From SIG673 sp045653945 (GTDB lineage: Bacteria > Bacillota > Clostridia > Oscillospirales > CAG-272), in assembly GCA_045653945.1 (NCBI GenBank), contig JAZOML010000036.1, positions 1 through 7,240 of the forward strand: a stretch of 7,240 bases of DNA, written 5' to 3'. The position numbers were made by a program, and so were the translations under genes. This document shows, piece after piece, positions 1-5,508 of the stretch. The notes below the pieces were generated by a model. That model saw nothing but the letters and a program-made list of their open reading frames with translations, did no database searches and was not told the origin of the DNA. The number at the start of each line of letters is the position of its first letter. The stretch's first letter is position 1.

Positions 1-1062
1 ACGATCCGACTTGGTTATCAGACTTGCAAGTGAAGCGATAAGAGTCCCTGTTCCGCCAATGTTAACGCCGAGAAGTAAGGATTTGTAATCGGTAGTAAAG
101 TGGGAAAGTAAAACTGCGGACGGAACGTTGGAAATAAACTGACAGGAAAGCGTTGAAAAGAGTAAGGTATTCTTTTCAAGCAAAACGTTCATTAGCTCAT
201 TTACCGCAGGTATTCTTGCCATATTTCCCGCAAAAATAAAGAAGAAAACAAAGGTAAACAGCAGTGCATAGTCCACCTTTTTAAGTGCTGATCGATCCGC
301 ATACAAAATTGCAAGTAAAATGACGGGTAAACCAATATAATACGGTATAACTCTGAAAACAATCAAAATTGACAAAACAAAGAAAAACAAATAGTATGCC
401 GTTTTTTTGCGTATTATCGTGCCGTTAGTACGAGCATTGAGGGAAAGCTCGGTTTTCGGGAATAAAAGACAGGATAACGTAATTAAAGCTACCGAAACCG
501 CAAATGGTATTGCCATAATTCCCATAAATTCACCAGTTGGAATATTAAAATATGAGTAAAGGTAGAGGTTTTGCGGATTTCCAAAGGGGGTGAGCATACC
601 GCCAAGGTTTGCGGAAATGTTTTGCAGTACAAATAGCTTTGCCATATGCTTTTCGTTGGAAGTACAATGCAAAACAAAGTATCCAAGTGGCAAAAAGGTA
701 AGAAGTGCCATATCGTTTGCAATTAACATAGAGCCGATAAAGGTTATGTATATAAGAGCAATTGCGGCTGTGCGCATATTACCCGTAAATGCAACGATTT
801 TTTCTGCAAGTATTGTAAAGAATTTAATATTTTTTAAAGCACATATCACTGCAAGTGTACAAAAAAGACAGGTAAGTGTGCGAAAATCAAAGTATTCAAT
901 ATACTGTGCATCGGGCGGTACAATAACTGTAGTTATAGCTGCCACAAGAAACGCAATACAAAGAACTGCATTTGATTTGATAAAGTAAGCAATATCGTGC
1001 AGTATTACCACTATATTGTGATAATGGTGTTTGTGGTTAAAAGAAGTAGATGAGCCGCTCAT
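1..1062 (-). CDS. SLC13/CitMHS-type anion permease, N-terminal 354 residues (3' end outside window)
   Basis: This is a multi-pass inner-membrane transporter of the ion-transporter (IT) superfamily, whose members move citrate, other di/tricarboxylates or oxyanions. My translation gives 354 codons without a stop, so the C-terminus lies beyond base 1. Visible hallmarks are NDMALLTFLP (about 116-125), the re-entrant-loop motif NLGGMLTPFGNPQN (152-165), and SNVPSA (311-316) followed by a GGTGT loop (336-340). Hydrophobic segments fill most of the remainder. The ATG lies 8 bp after the stop of the upstream ABC-F gene, with an in-frame stop 15 nt before it, so it is the first available start. The only SD-like GAGG is about 15 nt upstream, so initiation may rely on translational coupling. 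The N-terminal cytosolic stretch is oddly His-rich (NHKHHYH, 9-15). Substrate cannot be told from sequence. The nearby fumarase-type subunit makes a dicarboxylate plausible, but this is inference. Confidence 0.85.
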   Translation of the reverse strand, partial: MSGSSTSFNHKHHYHNIVVILHDIAYFIKSNAVLCIAFLVAAITTVIVPPDAQYIEYFDFRTLTCLFCTLAVICALKNIKFFTILAEKIVAFTGNMRTAAIALIYITFIGSMLIANDMALLTFLPLGYFVLHCTSNEKHMAKLFVLQNISANLGGMLTPFGNPQNLYLYSYFNIPTGEFMGIMAIPFAVSVALITLSCLLFPKTELSLNARTNGTIIRKKTAYYLFFFVLSILIVFRVIPYYIGLPVILLAILYADRSALKKVDYALLFTFVFFFIFAGNMARIPAVNELMNVLLEKNTLLFSTLSCQFISNVPSAVLLSHFTTDYKSLLLGVNIGGTGTLIASLASLITKSDR

Positions 1063-1070
1063 AACGTTGC

Positions 1071-2675
1071 TTATTTACCCTCGGAAGCCTTTGCAGCCTT
1101 CATTTCAACAAACTGCTCGTATGTTCCAAGATAATCAATCTTACCATCGGGCGTTATCTCTATAATTCTATTTGCAACGGTGTTTACTATTTCGTAGTCG
1201 TGGGACGAGAAGAGGACGACACTCTTATAATCACGCAAACCGTTGTTAACTGCGGTGATTGATTCAAGGTCGAGGTGGTCGGTTGGTTGGTCAAGCATAA
1301 GCACGTTTGCGCCCTTAAGCATCATACGTGAAAACATACAACGTACCTTTTCGCCACCCGAAAGTACATTTACAGGCTTGTAAACTGCATCGTTAGAGAA
1401 AAGCATTCTGCCAAGGAAGCCACGAAGATATGATTCGGTTTGGTCAGTAGAATAGTTACGCATCCAATCAATAATGCTTTCGTTATGACCGTTAAAATAT
1501 GCGGAATTATCGTGAGGAAAATAAGAACGTGTTGTGCTTATACCCCACTTAAAGCTACCGCTTGTAGGCTCGATTTCCTCATTGATAATTGCAAAGAGTG
1601 CGGAAATAGACATTTCGTTGCCGACAAATGCAATTTTATCCTCACGGCCAACTGTGAAATTGAGGTTTTTAAAGTAGGTTATTCCGTCTTTTTCGTAGGT
1701 AAGGTCGGTTACAGTAAGAACGTCCTTGCCAAGCTGACGGTCAATATCAAAGCCTATAAACGGATAACGGCGGCTTGAAGCGGGAAGCTCCTCGATAGTA
1801 AGCTTATCAAGAAGCTTACGGCGTGAGGTAGCCTGACGGGATTTTGACTTATTAGCGGAGAAACGGGAAATAAATGATTGAAGCTCCTTGATTTTTTCCT
1901 CATTTTTCTTGTTTTGTTGCTTAATCATACGTTGAATAAGCTGGCTTGACTCATACCAAAATTCGTAGTTACCAACGTACATCTTTATACCGTTATAGTC
2001 AATATCAACAATATTGGTACAAACGTCGTTTAAGAAGTGTCTATCGTGCGAAATTACGAGAACAGTACCGAAATAATCGGCAAGGAAGTCCTCAAGCCAA
2101 GCAACAGCCTGAAGGTCAAGACCGTTTGTAGGCTCATCAAGAAGAATAATATCTGGAGTTCCAAAAAGTGCCTGAGCGAGAAGTACCTTAACCTTTTCGC
2201 TCTCCTTTATTTGAGACATTTCGGTATAAAGCATATCAACGGGGAGTCCAAGACCTTGAAGAAGCTTTGAAGCCTCTGATTCAGCCTCCCAACCGTTAAG
2301 CTCGGCAAACTCAGCCTCAAGATCGGACGCTCTAAGTCCGTCCTCCTCGGTAAAGTCCTCCTTAGCGTATAGCTCATCCTTTTCCTTCATAATTTCGTAA
2401 AGACGCATATTACCCATAATTATAGTGTCAAGAACGGTGTACTGCTCATAAGCAAAGTGGTCCTGCTTAAGAACCGACATCCTTACGGTGTCAGGAATAG
2501 AAATATCACCGGTTGAAGGCTCAAGCTCGCCGCAAAGTAAACGGAAAAAGGTTGATTTTCCCGCTCCATTTGCGCCAATTATGCCGTAGCAGTTGCCGGG
2601 AGTGAATTTAAGGTCAACATTTTTGAACAGCGTTTGACCGCCGAAATGAAAGCTTAAATTATTAACTGTAATCAT
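1071..2675 (-). CDS. ABC-F family ATPase, YkpA/YbiT-like, with one degenerate ATP site
   Basis: This is a soluble protein of two ABC ATPase domains with no membrane domain, the layout of ABC-F proteins, which act on the ribosome (translation factors or antibiotic-protection proteins). Its 534 residues fit the YkpA/YbiT group (about 530-540). NBD1 has Walker A GANGAGKST (34-42), Q71, Walker B IILLDEPTN (176-184) and switch His210, but its signature is IKESEK (156-161) instead of LSGGEK. A charged linker spans about 242-315. NBD2 has canonical LSGGEK (438-443) and His492, but its Walker A position reads VGNEMSISAL (351-360) with no Lys, and its Walker B reads LDQPTD (461-466), with Gln463 where the catalytic Glu is expected. 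The ATG is preceded by GTGAGG (2685-2690) with a 9-nt gap. It lies 16 bp after the fumarase subunit gene and just ahead of the permease. No antibiotic-resistance role is shown by the sequence. Confidence 0.93.
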   Translation of the reverse strand: MITVNNLSFHFGGQTLFKNVDLKFTPGNCYGIIGANGAGKSTFFRLLCGELEPSTGDISIPDTVRMSVLKQDHFAYEQYTVLDTIIMGNMRLYEIMKEKDELYAKEDFTEEDGLRASDLEAEFAELNGWEAESEASKLLQGLGLPVDMLYTEMSQIKESEKVKVLLAQALFGTPDIILLDEPTNGLDLQAVAWLEDFLADYFGTVLVISHDRHFLNDVCTNIVDIDYNGIKMYVGNYEFWYESSQLIQRMIKQQNKKNEEKIKELQSFISRFSANKSKSRQATSRRKLLDKLTIEELPASSRRYPFIGFDIDRQLGKDVLTVTDLTYEKDGITYFKNLNFTVGREDKIAFVGNEMSISALFAIINEEIEPTSGSFKWGISTTRSYFPHDNSAYFNGHNESIIDWMRNYSTDQTESYLRGFLGRMLFSNDAVYKPVNVLSGGEKVRCMFSRMMLKGANVLMLDQPTDHLDLESITAVNNGLRDYKSVVLFSSHDYEIVNTVANRIIEITPDGKIDYLGTYEQFVEMKAAKASEGK

Positions 2676-2691
2676 CTATATTTACCTCACT

Positions 2692-3219
2692 TTAATTATC
2701 AAATACGTTTTTTCCGTGTATATCGTAGCCTACAATAAGCGGAAAATCTTTAAATATCATTTTCTTAACCGACTCGCAACCAAGTTCAGGAAACGCAATA
2801 ACCTCGCACGAAATAATGCTTTTAGATGCGATTGCACCTGCACCGCCCATAGCACAAAGGTAAATTGCACCTTTTTCTTGCATTTTTTTACAAACCGCTT
2901 CGCTCCGTCCGCCTTTCCCGATAGTAGCAATTAAGCCATTATCAAGCAGTGTATCCATAAAGCAGTCCATACGCGCGGATGTGGTAGGACCTGCCGAGCC
3001 AACCGCCATTCCGGGCTTTGCCTCGGTTGGACCGCAGTAGTAAATTACCGCATTTTTAAGTGGAAAAGGAAGAGCTTCGCCCCTCTCGATTAGCGACATC
3101 AATCGCTTGTGAGCTGCATCCCTTGCACAGTAAACAACACCTGAAAGATAGACGGTGTCCCCTGCATTAAGAATAGGAATTTCATCCTTAAGTGAGGATG
3201 TATCTATAAACTTTGTCAT
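2692..3219 (-). CDS. Fe-S (class I) fumarate/tartrate hydro-lyase, beta subunit
   Basis: This is the beta (C-terminal) subunit of an oxygen-sensitive class I hydro-lyase, which with a 4Fe-4S alpha subunit interconverts fumarate and malate (or dehydrates tartrate) in the cytoplasm. The 175 residues match the usual size of about 180-190. Family blocks in order are GDTVYLSGVVYCARDAAHKR (20-39), CGPTEAKPGMAVGSAGPTTS (62-81) followed by ARMD (82-85), and IGKGGRS (100-106), which are substrate-pocket loops. I chose ATG at 3219 because GGAG lies 12 nt upstream; the same frame could start at TTG 3237, adding six residues, but that codon has no SD. It is first in the leftward operon. The alpha-subunit gene, normally directly upstream, is missing here: upstream lies a promoter and the divergent spoIIGA. 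Fumarate versus tartrate specificity cannot be settled from the beta subunit. Confidence 0.92.
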   Translation of the reverse strand: MTKFIDTSSLKDEIPILNAGDTVYLSGVVYCARDAAHKRLMSLIERGEALPFPLKNAVIYYCGPTEAKPGMAVGSAGPTTSARMDCFMDTLLDNGLIATIGKGGRSEAVCKKMQEKGAIYLCAMGGAGAIASKSIISCEVIAFPELGCESVKKMIFKDFPLIVGYDIHGKNVFDN

Positions 3220-3231
3220 TTGAACACAATA

Positions 3232-3235
3232 CTCC
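3232..3235 (-). promoter_or_regulatory. Shine-Dalgarno deciding the start of the hydro-lyase beta subunit
   Basis: GGAG on the minus strand sits 12 nt before ATG 3219 and overlaps the alternative TTG start at 3237. It can therefore serve only the ATG. Confidence 0.6.
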
Positions 3236-3252
3236 AATTTAATATTTTGTAT

Positions 3253-3281
3253 ATTATATCATATTAATAGTATAATTGCAA
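3253..3281 (-). promoter_or_regulatory. Sigma-A promoter of the hydro-lyase/ABC-F/permease operon
   Basis: On the minus strand the -35 is TTGCAA (3276-3281), the spacer is exactly 17 bp, and the -10 is a perfect TATAAT (3253-3258) preceded by TGA, an extended -10. The predicted transcript starts near 3246, giving a leader of about 25-30 nt before ATG 3219, too short for a riboswitch. No other promoter is obvious in the 16- and 8-bp gaps downstream, so the three genes are probably co-transcribed. Confidence 0.75.
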
Positions 3282-3300
3282 CAGTTTTTTTGAAATAAAA

Positions 3301-3307
3301 TGTCGAA
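3301..3307 (+). promoter_or_regulatory. Spo0A binding site (0A box)
   Basis: TGTCGAA is a perfect match to the 0A-box consensus TGNCGAA bound by phosphorylated Spo0A, the master regulator of sporulation. It lies about 80-85 bp upstream of the inferred spoIIGA start point, broadly like the upstream Spo0A site of the Bacillus subtilis spoIIG promoter. It is also about 55-60 bp upstream of the divergent operon's start point. A 7-mer can occur by chance, but its position before spoIIGA makes it credible. Confidence 0.6.
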
Positions 3308-3346
3308 ATATGTTGTTTTAAAATTATTTTTTGCATAGCCTTTATT

Positions 3347-3379
3347 ATGACAATTTTCTTTTTTTGACTATGCTATACT
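3347..3379 (+). promoter_or_regulatory. Candidate spoIIG promoter with long (21-bp) spacer
   Basis: The -10 is TATACT (3374-3379) preceded by TGC, an extended -10. No good -35 exists at 17 bp (the hexamer there is CAATTT). ATGACA (3347-3352, five of six to TTGACA) lies 21 bp upstream. An over-long spacer rescued by Spo0A is the known design of Bacillus subtilis spoIIG (22 bp). The start point would be near 3386, about 20 nt before the spoIIGA ATG. Copies of TTTGACT at 3363-3369 and 3379-3385 bracket the -10 and are 5/7 matches to an inverted 0A box. Confidence 0.55.
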
Positions 3380-3405
3380 TTGACTTACAGCGTGAGGTGG
3401 TTTAA

Positions 3406-4260
3406 ATGGAACAAGTTATATATGCAGATATATTGTTTTTAATTGATATTAGCATGGATTTTTTAGCGCTTTACATAACGGCAAGGGTATTAAAGCTAAG
3501 AGTTAACAGTGCGCTCTTTATCTTGTCGGCGGTAATCGGTGCGCTATTTTCGGTATTTACTGTAATAGCGCACAAGCAATCGGTTTTAATTGCGTTTACA
3601 GTTTCGATAGCAATGTGCTTTGTTGCCTTTATTGGATGCAAAATAAAAACAAAACTGATTTGTATAGGAGTTTTTTACGGCGTAAATATGCTGCTTGGCG
3701 GCGTTATGACTGTTATTTTTAACCTGTTTAATATTTTAACCGAGGCAAACAGGCACGTTGTTATCGGCGGGGAAAGCGTTACTGTCCCCTCAAAAATGCC
3801 GCTTATAATATTTTACATCGGTTTTATTGCTACTGTAATACTCATAAAGCTTGCTTTTATGATTTTGGAACGACGTCCAAGAGGTAAGGTTTTAACTCTT
3901 GAGGTGAATTTCAGGGGAAAGAAAACAAGATTAGCCGTTATTGAGGATAGCGGCAATAGACTTATTGAACCGCTAAGCGGTGAACCGATAATTTTTCTTA
4001 AGGAAAACGCAATTACAAGATTAGCGGATAGATTTATTTTATCCTCACTTAAAATGGAAAGTGAATTTTATAGTGGAATTTCTAAGGAAAAATTTAGAAT
4101 AGTAATATTCAATACCGTTAACGGCAAGGATATGTGTGTTTGCACAAGGCTTGGCGAGTTAAAGCTTGAGGGAAATAAAATAAGCGCTTGGATAGCTCTT
4201 GGAAAGAACTTAAATAAAGAACAAATTGACGGCATTGTGCCGTCTACTGTAATCAATTAG
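3406..4260 (+). CDS. spoIIGA: Sporulation sigma-E factor-processing aspartic protease SpoIIGA
   Basis: SpoIIGA is the membrane aspartic protease that removes the pro-sequence of sigma-E in the mother cell after asymmetric division, on a signal from the forespore (SpoIIR in Bacillus subtilis). The N-terminal half (about 5-155) is strongly hydrophobic with about five membrane segments and opens with the family-like VIYADILFLIDISMDFLALY. The soluble C-terminal half carries the catalytic motif DSGNRLIEPLSGEP, with Asp181 matching the active Asp of the DTGN motif in other SpoIIGA proteins (Thr to Ser here). At 284 residues it is slightly shorter than the Bacillus protein (about 309). The ATG follows GAGGTGG (3394-3400). 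sigE begins 10 bp after its stop, the classic spoIIG operon order, which makes the identification firm. Spo0A control is suggested by the box at 3301-3307. Confidence 0.95.
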   Translation: MEQVIYADILFLIDISMDFLALYITARVLKLRVNSALFILSAVIGALFSVFTVIAHKQSVLIAFTVSIAMCFVAFIGCKIKTKLICIGVFYGVNMLLGGVMTVIFNLFNILTEANRHVVIGGESVTVPSKMPLIIFYIGFIATVILIKLAFMILERRPRGKVLTLEVNFRGKKTRLAVIEDSGNRLIEPLSGEPIIFLKENAITRLADRFILSSLKMESEFYSGISKEKFRIVIFNTVNGKDMCVCTRLGELKLEGNKISAWIALGKNLNKEQIDGIVPSTVIN

Positions 4261-4270
4261 GAGATAAACA

Positions 4271-4981
4271 ATGAATTTTTGTATTTTAAATTCTATTTTT
4301 GATAAAATATGCTCAAAAAGAAGATTTTGCGGAGAAGTGCTATATATCAACGGTCCCGAAACGCTGCCACCACCACTGTCAATTGAAGAGGAAACAAGCG
4401 CAATAGAAGAATTACCGTATAGCGAAGAAGCAAGAGCTTTGCTTGTAGAACATAATTTACGGCTTGTTGTGTATATTGCAAAGAGATTTGAAAATGTTGA
4501 CGTTGATATAGAGGATCTAATCTCAATTGGAACAATCGGGCTTATAAAAGCGATAAATACATACAATCCAGATAAGAATATTAAGCTTGCAACCTATGCT
4601 TCACGTTGTATAGAAAATGAAATTCTGATGTATATTCGCAAAAATTCAGGTAGAAGATGCGAAATTTCAATTGACGAGCCAATTAAGAGCGATTTCGACG
4701 GTAATGAGCTTTTGTTGTCGGATGTTTTGGCAAGCGACGGAGAAACTGTATACAAAGCGCTTGAGGAGGATGAAGAAAAAAAGATAATTTATACTGCAAT
4801 TATGGGACTTTCACCGAGGGAAAGACAAATAATTGTATTAAGATTCGGACTTGACGGTAGTAATAGAGAGCTTACTCAAAAAGAGGTTGCTGATTTGCTG
4901 GGAATTTCACAGTCATATATTTCAAGACTTGAAAAGAAGATAATATCAAGGTTAAAGAACGAAATAGGTGATAAAATTTAA
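4271..4981 (+). CDS. sigE: RNA polymerase sporulation sigma factor sigma-E (pro-form)
   Basis: Sigma-E is the early mother-cell sigma factor of sporulation, made as an inactive membrane-associated precursor. The 236 residues match the family (239 in Bacillus subtilis). The segment EVLYINGPETLPPPLS (22-37) aligns with the known processing region, placing cleavage near residues 23-25. Region 2 (about 57-125) contains NLRLVVYIAKRFEN, EDLISIGTIGLIKA and LATYASRCIENEILMYIRKN. DGNELLLSDVL follows (143-153). Region 4 (about 180-230) has LSPRERQIIVLRFGL and the helix-turn-helix TQKEVADLLGISQSYISRLE. The ATG lies 7 nt after GGAG (4260-4263), which overlaps the end of spoIIGA. The pro-sequence has three Cys (4, 14, 20) and a basic KRR cluster (16-18). 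No terminator separates it from the tRNA promoter 8 bp downstream, and no sigG follows. Confidence 0.97.
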   Translation: MNFCILNSIFDKICSKRRFCGEVLYINGPETLPPPLSIEEETSAIEELPYSEEARALLVEHNLRLVVYIAKRFENVDVDIEDLISIGTIGLIKAINTYNPDKNIKLATYASRCIENEILMYIRKNSGRRCEISIDEPIKSDFDGNELLLSDVLASDGETVYKALEEDEEKKIIYTAIMGLSPRERQIIVLRFGLDGSNRELTQKEVADLLGISQSYISRLEKKIISRLKNEIGDKI

Positions 4982-4989
4982 AAAATTAC

Positions 4990-5018
4990 TTGACAAAGTG
5001 CCAACTGTGTGATATAAT
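4990..5018 (+). promoter_or_regulatory. Sigma-A promoter of tRNA-Ala
   Basis: A perfect -35 TTGACA (4990-4995), a 17-bp spacer and a perfect -10 TATAAT (5013-5018) preceded by TGA. It begins 8 bp after the sigE stop. Start point is expected near 5025, about 7 nt before the mature tRNA 5' end. Confidence 0.9.
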
Positions 5019-5031
5019 TCGGTTTGTTCAC

Positions 5032-5107
5032 GGGGTTGTAGCTCAGCTGGGAGAGCGGTGCGTTCGCAACGCACAGGTCATGGGTTCGAGTCCCACCAGC
5101 TCCACCA
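5032..5107 (+). tRNA. tRNA-Ala (anticodon CGC)
   Basis: The 76 nt fold into a cloverleaf: acceptor GGGGTTG with CAGCTCC, D-stem GCTC/GAGC, anticodon stem GTGCG/CGCAC with the 7-nt loop TTCGCAA (anticodon CGC, reads GCG) and T-loop TTCGAGT. The G3-U70 wobble pair, the main identity element of alanine tRNA, is present. CCA is encoded. The T-stem has four good pairs and an A49-C65 mismatch at its base. Transcribed from its own promoter and ended by the terminator that starts at its last base. Confidence 0.96.
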
Positions 5108-5109
5108 AA
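5088..5109 (+). repeat. Direct repeat copy 1 (tRNA-Ala 3' end)
   Basis: 22 bp covering the last 20 nt of the tRNA (half of the T-loop through CCA) plus AA. It recurs identically at 5245-5266, 157 bp further on. Confidence 0.9.
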
Positions 5110-5143
5110 ACAAAAAGCACCCCGTGTGGGTGCTTTTTGTTTT
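5107..5143 (+). terminator. Intrinsic terminator of tRNA-Ala
   Basis: The GC core GCACCC (5117-5122), loop CGTGT and GGGTGC (5128-5133) are extended by an A-rich left arm and T-rich right arm to a perfect 16-bp inverted repeat, with the T-rich tract TTTTTGTTTT ending at 5143. The left arm starts at the last base of the tRNA CCA. By symmetry it could also stop minus-strand transcripts. Confidence 0.9.
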
Positions 5144-5161
5144 GACGAACCATAATGTCAG

Positions 5162-5247
5162 CTCGAACCTACGAATTCCGTAAGGAATTCTTAAAGCTCT
5201 GCGTTCTCTGTGTTCGCTCTTGGTTGGCGCAGAGCAAGGTTCATGAG
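5162..5247 (+). other. Predicted three-way-junction RNA/DNA fold between two tRNA 3' ends
   Basis: Three nested helices are visible. P1 pairs CTCGAACC (5162-5169) with GGTTC (5238-5242) and GAG (5245-5247), with an AT bulge. P2 is a perfect 7-bp hairpin GAATTCC/GGAATTC (5173-5190) capped by the GNRA-type tetraloop GTAA. P3 is a perfect 8-bp stem GCTCTGCG (5196-5203) with CGCAGAGC (5228-5235) and a 24-nt loop. Junction linkers are 3, 5 and 2 nt. No promoter is visible just ahead and the tRNA terminator precedes it, so transcription is unproven. It could be a structured ncRNA, a mobile palindromic repeat or decayed tRNA sequence. Confidence 0.45.
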
Positions 5248-5266
5248 TCCCACCAGCTCCACCAAA
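5245..5266 (+). repeat. Direct repeat copy 2 (orphan tRNA-Ala 3' end with CCA)
   Basis: Identical to 5088-5109 but without a functional tRNA in front. Just upstream, AGGT and CATG also echo the tRNA variable region (AGGTCATG), with an extra T between them and a gap after, so the relationship extends beyond the exact 22 bp. It may be an attachment-site scar or the tail of a degraded second tRNA gene. Confidence 0.85.
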
Positions 5267-5274
5267 CAAATAAG

Positions 5275-5296
5275 GACGCCATTAGGCGTCTTTTTT
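5275..5296 (+). terminator. Second intrinsic terminator
   Basis: GACGCC (5275-5280), loop ATTA, GGCGTC (5285-5290), then six T. It stands 8 nt after the second tRNA 3'-end copy, mirroring the tRNA-plus-terminator layout of the first copy. Confidence 0.88.
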
Positions 5297-5505
5297 GTAT
5301 TTAAAAATATTCTTCAGCGTATTTCTGCTCAGCCACCACCAGTTAAGTACGACAAATTAGTACAATAGACCATTTAGCAAGACTATGACCGTTATTACGT
5401 TTCTAAGAACTACGAATTTTTCTTCTGCGTTATTTGTACAAGCTATTAAACTTCACGAAAAAATCCCTAAAAATTTCAGTTGAATACTTTTAATTTTATA
5501 TTTTT
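5297..5505. other. Intergenic stretch with no supported gene
   Basis: AT-rich sequence between the second terminator and the cysK promoter. I see no coding frame with a ribosome binding site, no T-box or other recognisable riboswitch, no tRNA and no strong hairpin. The only internal similarity is TTCTTC(A/T)GCGT at 5310-5320 and 5420-5430. Confidence 0.6.
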
Positions 5506-5508
5506 AAC

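Noticed and set aside
590..988. 132-codon open frame on the plus strand
   Set aside because: It lies antisense inside the permease, whose reading frame shows clear IT-superfamily motifs; the plus-strand product shows no family features.
4210..4566. 118-codon open frame on the minus strand
   Set aside because: It is antisense to the spoIIGA end and the sigE start, both firmly identified.
5078..5269. 63-codon open frame on the minus strand, rich in Trp near its end
   Set aside because: It runs antisense through the tRNA 3' half, both repeat copies and the terminator. Its Trp-rich end is just the reverse complement of the CCACCA-type tRNA end. No ribosome binding site supports it.
5310..5430. 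Imperfect direct repeat TTCTTC(A/T)GCGT, 110 bp apart
   Set aside because: Only 10 of 11 positions match and similarity fades beyond the core; too short to claim a repeat family without other copies.
5385..5483. 32-residue open frame beginning ATG in the tRNA-cysK gap
   Set aside because: No Shine-Dalgarno or promoter is placed for it, composition is ordinary, and short frames of this size arise by chance in AT-rich DNA.
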